A DNA stretch of 27,397 nt from CAZGSV01 sp964528605 (lineage in GTDB: Bacteria; Armatimonadota; Zipacnadia; CAZGSV01). Under the pieces are notes generated by a model. The model ran no database searches. It worked only from the letters and a program-made list of their open reading frames with translations, and had not been told where the DNA came from. This document shows, piece by piece, positions 16,598 to 23,857 of this stretch. Numbering within the stretch: the stretch's first letter is position 1; every line of letters begins with the position of its first letter. Position numbers and translations under genes: made by a program. Where the stretch lies: assembly GCA_964528605.1 (NCBI GenBank), contig CAZGSV010000038.1, positions 1 to 27,397 on the forward strand, written 5' to 3'.

Positions 16598-17752
16598 ATG
16601 ACTAAGCCTAGCAGCCTGTATCGCGAGCGCTTCGCGCTCACCCTCGACCACAAGGGCGTGGACCGCTGCCCGCTCGACCTCGGCGGCACGCCCCAGTCCA
16701 CCGTCGAGGACGAGGAAGTGATGCGCCGACTAGCGGCCCACTTAGGCCTCACCGGCCCCGCGCCCGCCGACTACGACAAGTTCGACCGCCGCATCCTCGA
16801 GCGCTTCGACATTGACCTCCGCCGCGCCGGAGGACTGGTACCCTTCGTCACCCAGCGCAACCGGACACTCTCCCAGACCGAGACCATTGACTGCTACGGC
16901 ATCCGCCGCCGGTTCAGCGGCCTCCACTGGGAGATCGTTGACGGCCCGCTGCGCTGCGCCACCCTTGATGACGTGGGGAAGTACCAGTTGCCCGACGTCA
17001 GCCAGATACCCTCCAACCTCCTCGATGACTGGGCGCAGCGAGCCAAGTTCCTCCATGAGTCCACGCCCTACGTCGTGGCCGGCGAACACCCCGTGTTCGG
17101 GGTCCTCGAACTCGCCTGCTGGCTGTGCGGCTACGACCACATCATGATGATGCTCGCACTCGACCCGGACTTCATCCACCTGCTCTTCGGCAAGATCCTC
17201 GAGTTCCAGAAGAGCATCATCCGCGAGTACTACTCTCGCCTCGGTCGGTACATTCACCTCACCACCAGCGGCGACGACTTTGGCACCCAGAAGGCGCCCT
17301 TCATGTCTCCTGCGATGTGGCGCGAGTTCGTGAAGCCCTACATGCGCGAGAGAATCGCCTACACGGCGCAGTTCACCGAGGCCGTCTACATGCATCACTC
17401 CTGCGGGGCCATTTTCGACCTCATCCCCGACCTCATCGAGATCGGCGTGCGCATCTTGAACCCCATCCAGCCCGGCGCGGCGGGAATGGACCCCGCCAGG
17501 CTCAAGGCCGCCTACGGCGGCGCCCTCGTCTTCCACGGCGGACTCGATACCCAGGAAGTCCTGCCCTCGGACGAGCCGGCCAGGATCGCGGCCGCGGTCG
17601 AAAACCTCCTGCGCATCATGAACCCGACCCGCGACGGCGGCTACCTCTTCGCGCCCGCGCACAACCTCCAGCGCGACGTCTCCTCGCGCGCCATCGCGAG
17701 CATGTACTTCGCGGCCGCTGAGGCCGTGGCGGGCGCCGGGACAGGCGCGTAG
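16598..17752 (+). CDS. URO-D-like protein
   Basis: The 384-residue protein is a full-length URO-D barrel. It has an N-terminal YRERFALTLDHKGVDRCPLDLGG segment, the conserved TTSGDDFGTQ (222-231), VYMHHSCGAIFDLIPDLIEIG with His267 and Cys269 (HxC), and FHGGLDTQE (312-320). The closing segment GGYLFAPAHNLQRDV has no Cys where zinc methyltransferases have PGC. GDDFGTQ and the HSCG motif are shared with the gene just before it, so the two look like diverged duplicates or subunits. GAGGG six bases before the ATG supports this start. It is the last gene of the operon; hairpins follow within about 15 bases. Confidence 0.8.
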   Translation: MTKPSSLYRERFALTLDHKGVDRCPLDLGGTPQSTVEDEEVMRRLAAHLGLTGPAPADYDKFDRRILERFDIDLRRAGGLVPFVTQRNRTLSQTETIDCYGIRRRFSGLHWEIVDGPLRCATLDDVGKYQLPDVSQIPSNLLDDWAQRAKFLHESTPYVVAGEHPVFGVLELACWLCGYDHIMMMLALDPDFIHLLFGKILEFQKSIIREYYSRLGRYIHLTTSGDDFGTQKAPFMSPAMWREFVKPYMRERIAYTAQFTEAVYMHHSCGAIFDLIPDLIEIGVRILNPIQPGAAGMDPARLKAAYGGALVFHGGLDTQEVLPSDEPARIAAAVENLLRIMNPTRDGGYLFAPAHNLQRDVSSRAIASMYFAAAEAVAGAGTGA

Positions 17753-18275
17753 CCCGCAAGTTCCGGGCCCCTCCGCTGGGCCCACACGTTCCCCGGACAA
17801 CTCCGCACGTCCGGCGGCTGGCCGCCCCGACGCCCCCCAAACGGTACCCAGGCCCGAGCGGCGCTCCAAACCCACTTCCGCCGCAAAGAACATGCTGCTT
17901 ATGTCGGAACACGCGAGACGTTATGGAAAGACTCAACCGAGCAATGAGCCCGACTAGGGGAGCCGACTACGACTTTACCGCCCGCAGGCGCCGCGGGGGG
18001 CGGTCGTTGCCTGGGCGGTTAGGAACACTGAGTGAGTCGCTTTCTCGATCCCTCCAGGCCGGTCTAGCAGCCCGCGTGGCCGCCTGTTCTCGGCCCACGA
18101 GCCCTCGCGCGGGTGCGCTCGGCCCCGTGCTCTGGGGCGCGGAGGAGGCCGTGGACGCGCTCGCGACCGGCGGCAAGCGCCTGCGGGTAACTCGCCGTAG
18201 GCGCGCGATGCCTATCTCTCGTCGGCTGCCCCGCGCCTCCCGGCGTACACGTAATCCGCGGGCTCGAGGACTCTA
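17753..18275. other. 523-bp gap without a convincing gene
   Basis: Two hairpins lie at the left side. The frame at 17923-18276 would encode an Arg-rich, low-complexity product with no recognisable motif and is best read as chance. I see no promoter with two good boxes, though the histidine kinase must start from somewhere here. Confidence 0.5.
17765..17783. terminator. Hairpin after the catabolic operon
   Basis: GGGCCC at 17765-17770 pairs with GGGCCC at 17778-17783 across a 7-base loop, starting 13 bases after the last stop codon. A second hairpin, CGTC-c-GGCGG / CCGCC-cc-GACG, follows at 17808-17832. Neither has a T-run, so Rho-dependent ending or an mRNA-stabilising role fits better than intrinsic termination. 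Confidence 0.3.
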
Positions 18276-19550
18276 GTGAGCACGGATACCTTCCACCAAC
18301 GCATCGAAGCCGCGCGCAGGCGCCTGGCAAGTCTCCCCCGAGAGGCACGGGCAAAGGGCGATGTCGAATCCTTGCTCACCCTGGCGCTCAGAGAGGTCGC
18401 CGTCTCGCTAGAGGAACTCCATGCCGCCGCCGAGGAACTCCGCCGGCAGCAGGCCGAACTGCGCACCGCCCGGGAAGCGGCCGAGCATGAGCGCCGGCGC
18501 TACCGAGGGCTCTTCGAATTCGCACCTGACGGGTACCTGGTCACCGACGACCAAGGCATCGTCCAGGAGGCCAACCGCTCCGCCTTGCGCATGCTGAAGG
18601 CAAATGGGAACGGCTTGCGTGGCAAGCCGCTGGTCGCCTTGTTCGCTGCCGAAGATGCCCAGGCCGTTCGCGACGCCTTGGCCCGCTTGCGGCAGGGCGA
18701 GCACACCCTGGCGTGGGAGGCTCGCATTCGGCCTCGCGCAGCCCGGCCCTCTTTTCCCGCTGCTCTTACCGTCTCTGGCATCCAGGACCGCAACGGCCGG
18801 CTCGCCGGACTGCGTTGGCTCCTCCGTGACATCACCGAGCACAAGAAGGCAGAAGAGCACCTCCGGCAGGTCGAGCAGCAACTCCGTGCACTCGCCTTCG
18901 AAGTCACCTTGGCCGAGGAGCGCGAGCGCCGCCGCATCGCCATGGACCTCCACGACCACATCAGCCAGACGCTCGTGCTCTGCAACATGAAACTCCAGGC
19001 ACTGCGGGAGCAAGCCGGCGCCGCTGGCCTGGGCGAGCCCATCGCTGAGATCTGCGGGCAACTCGAGCCCTTGATTCGTGCCGTCTCCTCGCTGACCTTC
19101 CAACTCAGCCCCCCCGTGCTCTACGAGTTGGGCTTCGAGGCGGCCACCGAATGGCTGGCCGAGCAAGTGCAGACGCAGTACGGGCTGGCGGTAAAGGTCG
19201 AGCGCCGCGGGCAGCATCCTCCGCTCCGCAACGAAATGCGCATCGTCCTCTTCCGGGCCGTACAGGAAATACTCACTAACGTCGTCAAGCATGCGCACGC
19301 CCGCAAGGTCCGCATTGTCTTCACCGGCAAGGAAAACGAGTTGCGCATTGACGTGACGGACGACGGGGTGGGGTTTGACCCCTCAGCTGCGGGCGCCGCC
19401 GCCACCGGCGGGTTCGGCCTGTTCAGCACCGAGGAGCGTCTGCGGCATCTTCGCGGCCGGGTGCAAATCCGCTCCAGCCCCGGCCGCGGCACCCGCGTCC
19501 GCCTCTCCGTGCCTTTGCGCGCTCGCACTCGGAAGGGAGAGGCGGCATGA
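18276..19550 (+). CDS. PAS-domain sensor histidine kinase (NarL/DegS type, soluble)
   Basis: The 424-residue kinase has no membrane segment. An N-terminal coiled coil (about 40-75, LEELHAAAEELRRQQAEL) leads into a PAS domain (about 76-190, FEFAPDGYLVTDDQGIVQEAN ... LLRDITEHKKAEE). A HisKA_3 dimerisation domain follows with ERERRRIAMDLHDHISQ (phosphoacceptor His226), then a HATPase_c domain with EILTNVVKHA (Asn335), DDGVGFD (362-368) and GGFGLFSTEERL. It would autophosphorylate on His226 and pass phosphate to the adjacent regulator. The PAS domain probably senses a cytoplasmic cue. The GTG start at 18276 is supported by GAGGA about 8 bases upstream; the stop overlaps the regulator start (ATGA). 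Confidence 0.9.
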   Translation: MSTDTFHQRIEAARRRLASLPREARAKGDVESLLTLALREVAVSLEELHAAAEELRRQQAELRTAREAAEHERRRYRGLFEFAPDGYLVTDDQGIVQEANRSALRMLKANGNGLRGKPLVALFAAEDAQAVRDALARLRQGEHTLAWEARIRPRAARPSFPAALTVSGIQDRNGRLAGLRWLLRDITEHKKAEEHLRQVEQQLRALAFEVTLAEERERRRIAMDLHDHISQTLVLCNMKLQALREQAGAAGLGEPIAEICGQLEPLIRAVSSLTFQLSPPVLYELGFEAATEWLAEQVQTQYGLAVKVERRGQHPPLRNEMRIVLFRAVQEILTNVVKHAHARKVRIVFTGKENELRIDVTDDGVGFDPSAAGAAATGGFGLFSTEERLRHLRGRVQIRSSPGRGTRVRLSVPLRARTRKGEAA

Positions 19551-20206
19551 GCACGCCTATCCGGGTGCTCCTGGTGGACGACCATCAGATGCTCCGCGAG
19601 GGCCTGCGCAGCCTGCTAGCGCAGCAGCCTGGTATCGAGGTCGTCGGCGAAGCGACCGACGGCCGGGAAGCGGTTCGGCTCGCAGAAGACCTGAGCCCCA
19701 GCGTCATCGTCATGGACGTCAGCATGCCCGGCCTGAACGGCGTTGAGGCCACGCGCCAGGTTGTCGCCAACGTGCCCGGCGCCAAAGTGCTGGCCCTATC
19801 CGTGCATGCCGACAAGCGCTTCGTGGACCGCATGTTGGAGGCGGGCGCGGCAGGCTACCTACTCAAAACGGCCGCCTTCCGCGAACTGGTCACCGCGATC
19901 TCCGAGGTCGCCGCCGGCCAAGTCTACCTGGGCCCGCGGGTCGCCGGCCCCCTGGTCAAGGACTACCTCGGGTTCGCCGCCGACAGAGACCCCTCCTCCT
20001 TGTCCCTCCTTACCCCTCGCGAGCGAGAAGTCCTCCAGCTGCTGGCCGAAGGCAAGCCGACTAGGGAGATTGCTGCGCTGCTCTTCCTCAGCCAGAAGAC
20101 CGTGGACGTTCATCGCCAGAATCTGATGCGGAAATTGCAAGTCCGCAACCTCGCCGAACTGGTCAAGTACGCCATCCGCGAGGGCCTGACCTCGCTGGAT
20201 GCCTAA
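19547..20206 (+). CDS. NarL/FixJ-family response regulator
   Basis: The 219-residue regulator has a receiver domain and a LuxR-type DNA-binding domain. The receiver shows VLLVDDHQM (acidic pair at 11-12), phosphoacceptor Asp57 in VIVMDVSMPGLNG, a Ser85 switch residue in ALSVHAD and Lys107 in YLLKTA. The helix-turn-helix covers about 155-215 (LTPREREVLQLLAEGKPTREIA, then SQKTVDVHRQNLMRKL). The start overlaps the kinase stop by four bases. The next genes downstream are the secreted paralog array, whose leader carries a large dyad that could be an operator; that link is inferred from position only. Confidence 0.93.
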   Translation: MSTPIRVLLVDDHQMLREGLRSLLAQQPGIEVVGEATDGREAVRLAEDLSPSVIVMDVSMPGLNGVEATRQVVANVPGAKVLALSVHADKRFVDRMLEAGAAGYLLKTAAFRELVTAISEVAAGQVYLGPRVAGPLVKDYLGFAADRDPSSLSLLTPREREVLQLLAEGKPTREIAALLFLSQKTVDVHRQNLMRKLQVRNLAELVKYAIREGLTSLDA

Positions 20207-20671
20207 CGACCTGCGCGTTTGCAGGCTCTGCCGCCCGGTCCCGTCCCCTGCTTGCCCGTCTGGTCCTGCCCAGGACAGCGCGCTGCGCTTGCGGCTGGCA
20301 GCCCCCTCAAAAGGCCTTGACAAGACTGGGCCGGTGTGGTATTCACCATGCCCTGGTTGGAGCGGGAAACGAGTGGTGGACATGGGTGCATGGTGGATGA
20401 GTGGTAGCAGAGGGCTAGATTCCTCGGGGAGAAACCGATTCGGGGTAACGGCCCACTTGCCTGCTAGCGCTGCTCGCGCTAGCCGCGCCAACGAGCCAAG
20501 CCTTGCCGTACCGCAATGGCGCGTGCGCTGCTACCGGCCGCTGCTCGGCTGTGGAGCAGGAGGCCAGGCTGACTTTCGCGACGCCAGCGGCCACCGCAAT
20601 TCCCGGTGCCGGATGGCCTCTGACCAGCCCTGCGGCCCGCGCCGGGATAGGTGGTTTCTACGGCACATCTA
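20207..20671. other. Left part of the 770-bp gap: small hairpins, no gene
   Basis: No frame on either strand shows a recognisable protein. Small hairpins occur at 20210-20225 (CCTGC/GCAGG, four bases after the regulator stop), 20263-20276 (GTCCT/AGGAC) and 20463-20483 (GCTAGCG/CGCTAGC). A promoter candidate is listed separately. Confidence 0.5.
20317..20345 (+). promoter_or_regulatory. Candidate sigma-70 promoter
   Basis: TTGACA at 20317-20322 is a perfect -35 box and is followed, after a 17-base spacer, by TATTCA at 20340-20345. The -10 match is weak. If used, it would give a transcript with a leader of more than 600 bases before the first secreted paralog. Confidence 0.35.
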
Positions 20672-20701
20672 GGGGGTTTTCCTATGTTCAGGGAAGCCCC
20701 C
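20672..20701. promoter_or_regulatory. Large dyad: candidate operator or first leader hairpin
   Basis: Bases 20672-20682 pair with 20691-20701 over 11 positions (nine Watson-Crick, two G-T) around an 8-base loop. The arms are GGGGGTTTTCC and GGGAAGCCCCC. As DNA it is an imperfect inverted repeat of a size that a NarL-type dimer could bind; as RNA it is a stable hairpin. It lies about 275 bases before the paralog array. Confidence 0.4.
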
Positions 20702-20732
20702 CTCAAGTAGTATTGCACCGCTAAGACAGAAC

Positions 20733-20757
20733 GGAGGTGAGGCTGATGCGAAGATAA
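20733..20757 (+). other. Perfect Shine-Dalgarno followed by a three-codon frame
   Basis: GGAGGTGA at 20733-20740 matches the anti-Shine-Dalgarno over eight bases. Five bases later an ATG opens Met-Arg-Arg-stop (20746-20757). It could be a minimal leader peptide, a ribosome stand-by site or chance. Confidence 0.25.
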
Positions 20758-20759
20758 AC

Positions 20760-20919
20760 GGCCCCATCCGGAGCCCCCGAGGAGCGCGAGAAACCCACGC
20801 GGGGCAGTACCGGACGAGGCCGGCGGGTTAGGCGCCCAGCCTGTCGGGCACACTCGCGCAGGACAGGTCGGCGTCCGCATCCGAAATGTGGACGGGGCGC
20901 CAGCAGCCGTATCTGCTGG
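20760..20919 (+). ncRNA. Structured 5' leader / candidate cis-regulatory RNA
   Basis: Successive helices can be drawn by eye. A nested stem runs from 20760 to 20821: GGCC 20760-20763 with 20818-20821, TCCGG 20767-20771 with CCGGA 20810-20814, and GCCCC 20773-20777 with GGGGC 20801-20805. Next comes CCTGTC 20840-20845 with GACAGG 20862-20867. Then GGCG-TCCGCAT 20870-20880 pairs with ATGTGGA and CGCC (20886-20892, 20898-20901), and CCAGCAG 20900-20906 pairs with CTGCTGG 20913-20919. The last two share their border bases and so are partly exclusive. The element ends 57 bases before the first secreted paralog. It matches no riboswitch consensus that I can recall. Confidence 0.5.
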
Positions 20920-20976
20920 TACAAGTATTCCGTATCGCACGGAAAAGTTCACAAAACGTAAGGGTGAGTGAGGATG

Positions 20977-21417
20977 ATGAAGTGCTGTGCAGCGCTCGTG
21001 GCCATCTGCCTGCTGCTTTGCGGCGGGGCAGCCTTGGCCGAGCCCATCTGCTTCGCTTCGGACAGTGCCCCGGTGAGCCTCGACATCGCGTGTTGGGTCT
21101 ACATCTACTTCACTGATCAGAACGCCTCTTTCGACCTCGATGTGGAGGCGGGTCAGGGTGGTGCCGCTGACACCGAGACGTTTGTGGCCGGCTGGAACTG
21201 CCCTGCCTATATCTGGAGCAGCCTGACTCCTCCTCCGGGTGCGCCTGGCGTCTGGGACTGGTGGATCGTGGAGCCCGGCTACAAGGACTGGCTCCTTTAC
21301 GGGGCCGGCGAGGGCTGGGGTTACGCCAACGTCAACGTCTCCGGCATCAGCATCATGGACCCGGCCGGCTTCTATCCGGGCGGCCAGATGGACCTCTACG
21401 TAAGTTGCTTCGACTAG
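20977..21417 (+). CDS. Secreted array protein 1 (unrecognised family)
   Basis: The 146-residue precursor is the first of eight tandem paralogs. A Sec signal peptide ends at ALA-EP (cleavage after residue 21), leaving an acidic, Trp-rich mature protein of about 125 residues. Its motifs are EPICFASDSAPV, DIACWVYIYF, FDLDVEAGQGG, the NCP tripeptide with Cys75, LTPPPGAPGVWDWW, VNVSGISIMDPAGFYPGG and a C-terminal DLYVSCFD. Alternating hydrophobic residues near the end suggest a closing beta strand, so a small beta sandwich is likely. The signal peptide is the most divergent of copies 1-6 and contains extra Cys. Of the start codons 20968, 20974 and 20977, I chose 20977 because it gives the same signal length as the paralogs; AGGGTGAG lies eight bases upstream. 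Function unknown. Confidence 0.8.
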   Translation: MKCCAALVAICLLLCGGAALAEPICFASDSAPVSLDIACWVYIYFTDQNASFDLDVEAGQGGAADTETFVAGWNCPAYIWSSLTPPPGAPGVWDWWIVEPGYKDWLLYGAGEGWGYANVNVSGISIMDPAGFYPGGQMDLYVSCFD

Positions 21418-21448
21418 GTGGTACGCAATCCGAAAGGAGAATTGGACA

Positions 21449-21895
21449 ATGAAGTACTTGGTTGCACTTGCAGTGCTTGCGGTGCTGGGCTTCAGTGGCG
21501 CCGCACTGGCCGAGCCGATCTGCTTTGCTTCTGACTCGGCCCCCGTCAACCTGGACATCGCCTGCTGGGTCTACCTCTCGTTCGAGGGTGCGGAGTTCAA
21601 CCTCGACGTGGAGGCCGGCCAGGGCGGTGCCGAGGACTGGCAATGGCTCTACTGGGGCCACAACTGCCCCATCGTGCTCACCGGCGAACTGATCCCGCCC
21701 CCGGGCGCACCTGGCCAGTGGGACTGGGGTTGGTGGAACATCGGCACCCACGACTTCTATGAGTACATACCCTGGGCAGGCTCCGACCTGATCGGTGTGC
21801 AGGTTTCCGGCATTGGCATCTGGGACGCCGCGGGTTCCTATCCCGGCGGCCAACTGACCATGTGGGTCTCCTGCCTTGATGAGGGCCCCCAGTAG
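21449..21895 (+). CDS. Secreted array protein 2
   Basis: The 148-residue precursor has the common signal peptide (MKYLVALAVLAVLGFSGAALA) and the family motifs. Distinctive features are a shorter strand region (LSFEGAEFNLDVEAG), WQWLYWGHNCP, WDWGWWNIGTHDFYEY in the variable segment, and AAGSYPGGQLTMWVSC near the end. The stop is displaced, adding EGPQ after the usual Cys-x-Asp tail. Over its first roughly 240 bases it differs from copy 5 by a single base, whereas the 3' half has many differences. AAAGGAG precedes the ATG. It follows copy 1 by 31 bases with no terminator between, so one message is likely. Confidence 0.82.
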   Translation: MKYLVALAVLAVLGFSGAALAEPICFASDSAPVNLDIACWVYLSFEGAEFNLDVEAGQGGAEDWQWLYWGHNCPIVLTGELIPPPGAPGQWDWGWWNIGTHDFYEYIPWAGSDLIGVQVSGIGIWDAAGSYPGGQLTMWVSCLDEGPQ

Positions 21896-21942
21896 AGCGG
21901 CTCCCAAGAGCCTCTCCAGAACAGAACTAAGGAGAAGAACGA

Positions 21943-22383
21943 ATGAAATACTTGGTTGCACTCGCAGTGCTCGCGGTGCTGGGCTTTAGCGGCGCCGCGC
22001 TGGCGGAGCCCATCTGCTTCGCCTCTGACTCGGCCCCAGTGAACCTCGACATCGCCTGCTGGATTTACCTCTACTTCGCGGACGAGAACGCTTCGTTCGA
22101 CCTCGATGTGGAGGCCGGACAAGGTGGCGCCGAGGATGTCGAGGACGTGGCTATGGGCTTCAATACCGACGTCTACCTTAGCGGCGCCCTCACCCCGCCC
22201 CCGGGTGCTCCCGGCGCGTGGGACTGGTGGGTAATCAACCCCGGCTGGCACGACGCCTGGGGCTACGGTCCGGCCGAAGGCGTATGGCAGGCTGGGGTTA
22301 ACGTCTCCGGCATCACCATCTGGGACGCTGCCGGTTTCTACCCCGGCGGCCAACTCGACCTCTACCTTTCGTGCGGTGACTGA
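21943..22383 (+). CDS. Secreted array protein 3
   Basis: The 146-residue precursor has the same signal peptide and the invariant EPICFASDSAPVNLDIACW block. The third family Cys is missing: the NCP position reads NTD at about residue 74-76, although the C-terminal Cys (YLSCGD) remains. The variable segment is INPGWHDAWGYGPAEGVWQAG, followed by the constant VNVSGITIWDAAGFYPGG. Strong AAGGAG lies upstream. Exported beta-rich protein of unknown role, second closest in look to copy 4. Confidence 0.82.
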   Translation: MKYLVALAVLAVLGFSGAALAEPICFASDSAPVNLDIACWIYLYFADENASFDLDVEAGQGGAEDVEDVAMGFNTDVYLSGALTPPPGAPGAWDWWVINPGWHDAWGYGPAEGVWQAGVNVSGITIWDAAGFYPGGQLDLYLSCGD

Positions 22384-22416
22384 GCGCAAACACACGACTG
22401 AAAGGAACCACAACAA

Positions 22417-22857
22417 ATGAAATACTTGGTTGCACTTGCAGTGCTCGCGGTGCTGGGCTTCAGCGGCGCCGCACTGGCGGAGCCCATCTGCTTCGCCTCT
22501 GACAGTGCCCCGGTCAACCTCGACATCGCGTGTTGGGTCTACATCTACTTCCTAGAACCAGAGTCCTTCTTCGACCTCGAGGTCGAGGCGGGCGCTGGCG
22601 GGGATGAGGACGTGGAGGACGTCGTGATGGGCTGGAACACTCCGGTCTTCATCTCGGGCTCCCTAACTCCGCCCCCGGGCGCTCCCGGCGTGTGGGACTG
22701 GTGGGTAATCGAGCCGCCCTACAAGGACTGGTGGGGCTGGGGTGCTGGCGAGATTGTGGTCCCCGCTGGCGTCAATGTGTCCGGCATCACCATCATGGAT
22801 CCGGCTGGCTTCTACCCAGGCGGCCAACTCGACCTGTACATCACGTGCGAGGACTAG
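22417..22857 (+). CDS. Secreted array protein 4
   Basis: The 146-residue precursor keeps the signal peptide and the two N-terminal Cys (25, 39), but like copy 3 has NTP in place of NCP. The C-terminal Cys144 is present (YITCED). The mature chain is strongly acidic (DLEVEAGAGGDEDVEDVV, 53-70) and has only one Lys. The variable segment (98-118) is Trp-rich: PPYKDWWGWGAGEIVVPAG. AAAGGAA precedes the ATG and the spacing to copy 3 is 33 bases. Confidence 0.82.
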   Translation: MKYLVALAVLAVLGFSGAALAEPICFASDSAPVNLDIACWVYIYFLEPESFFDLEVEAGAGGDEDVEDVVMGWNTPVFISGSLTPPPGAPGVWDWWVIEPPYKDWWGWGAGEIVVPAGVNVSGITIMDPAGFYPGGQLDLYITCED

Positions 22858-22887
22858 GCTGTCCACAACGGAAAAGGAGAACAACGG

Positions 22888-23322
22888 ATGAAATACTTGG
22901 TTGCACTTGCAGTGCTTGCGGTGCTGGGCTTCAGTGGCGCCGCACTGGCCGAGCCGATCTGCTTTGCTTCTGACTCGGCCCCCGTCAACCTGGACATCGC
23001 CTGCTGGGTCTACCTCTCGTTCGAGGGTGCGGAGTTCAACCTCGACGTGGAGGCCGGCCAGGGCGGTGCCGAGGACTGGCAATGGCTCTACTGGGGCCAC
23101 AACTGCCCCATCGTGCTCACCGGCGAACTAACCCCGCCCCCGGGCGCACCTGGCCAGTGGGACTGGGGTTTTTGGATGATCGGCACCCACGACTTCTATG
23201 AGTACGTGCCCTGGGCAGGCTCCGACCCGATCGGCGTGCAGGTTTCCGGCATTGGTATTTGGGACGCCGCGGGTTCCTATCCCGGCGGCCAACTCACCAT
23301 GTGGGTCTCCTGCATCGACTAA
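22888..23322 (+). CDS. Secreted array protein 5 (near-duplicate of copy 2)
   Basis: The 144-residue precursor matches copy 2 almost exactly in the N-terminal half (one silent base in about 240) and differs at roughly eight residues in the C-terminal half: TPPP for IPPP, WDWGFWMIGTHDF, EYVPW, SDPIG, and SCID at the end. It lacks the EGPQ extension. All four family Cys are present. The pattern points to a recent duplication or gene conversion across copies 3 and 4. AAAAGGAG lies upstream. Confidence 0.82.
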   Translation: MKYLVALAVLAVLGFSGAALAEPICFASDSAPVNLDIACWVYLSFEGAEFNLDVEAGQGGAEDWQWLYWGHNCPIVLTGELTPPPGAPGQWDWGFWMIGTHDFYEYVPWAGSDPIGVQVSGIGIWDAAGSYPGGQLTMWVSCID

Positions 23323-23380
23323 GGCCGCCCTGAGTAGGGCAACGCCGAGCAACCGCTGCTGACACAAGGAGAAGAACGTA

Positions 23381-23824
23381 ATGAAATACTTGGTTGCACT
23401 TGCAGTGCTCGCGGTGCTGGGCTTTAGCGGCGCCGCACTGGCGGAGCCCATCTGCTTCGCTTCTGACTCGGCTCCGGTCACACTCGACATCGCCTGCTGG
23501 GTCTACCTTTACTTCGAGGACCCGCAAGCCTCCTTCGACCTCGACGTGGAGGCTGGCCGGGGCGGTGCTGAGGACGTCGAACTCTTCACTGTCGGCTTCA
23601 ACTGCCCCGCCTACCTCTGGGGCTCCCTCACCCCGCCCCCGGGCGCTCCCGGCGTGTGGGACTGGTGGTTCATCGTTCCGGGCTGGAAAGAGGCTTGGAC
23701 TTACGGAAACGGCGAGATCGGCGGAGTTCCCGCTGACGTCAACGTGTCCGGCATCACCATCATGGACGCGGCCGGCTTCTACCCAGGCGGCCAACTCGAC
23801 CTCTACATCAGCTGCCTTGACTGA
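23381..23824 (+). CDS. Secreted array protein 6
   Basis: The 147-residue precursor has the common signal peptide and all four Cys (25, 39, 75 and the C-terminal SCLD). Motifs are YLYFEDPQASFDLDVEAG, VGFNCPAYLWGSLTPPPG, WDWWFIVPGWKEAWTYGNGE (variable segment), and VNVSGITIMDAAGFYPGG. The 58-base gap before it carries a small hairpin (GCCCT/AGGGC, 23327-23340) and an AAGGAGAAG ribosome site very like that of copy 3. Confidence 0.82.
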   Translation: MKYLVALAVLAVLGFSGAALAEPICFASDSAPVTLDIACWVYLYFEDPQASFDLDVEAGRGGAEDVELFTVGFNCPAYLWGSLTPPPGAPGVWDWWFIVPGWKEAWTYGNGEIGGVPADVNVSGITIMDAAGFYPGGQLDLYISCLD

Positions 23825-23857
23825 GTTGGCGGCGAGCAGGGAAAGGAAAGACCATAG

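Noticed and set aside
17923..18276. 117-codon frame before the histidine kinase
   Set aside because: Arg-rich, no motif, no good ribosome site, overlapped by equally plausible frames on the other strand.
20760..20919. Cobalamin, TPP, ydaO or c-di-GMP riboswitch
   Set aside because: The conserved core motifs of these classes, as I remember them, are not visible; a covariance scan would settle it.
20479..21558. 359-codon minus-strand frame across the leader and first array genes
   Set aside because: It is the antisense of the paralog repeats; similar antisense frames recur at each copy, as expected from the repeated sequence.
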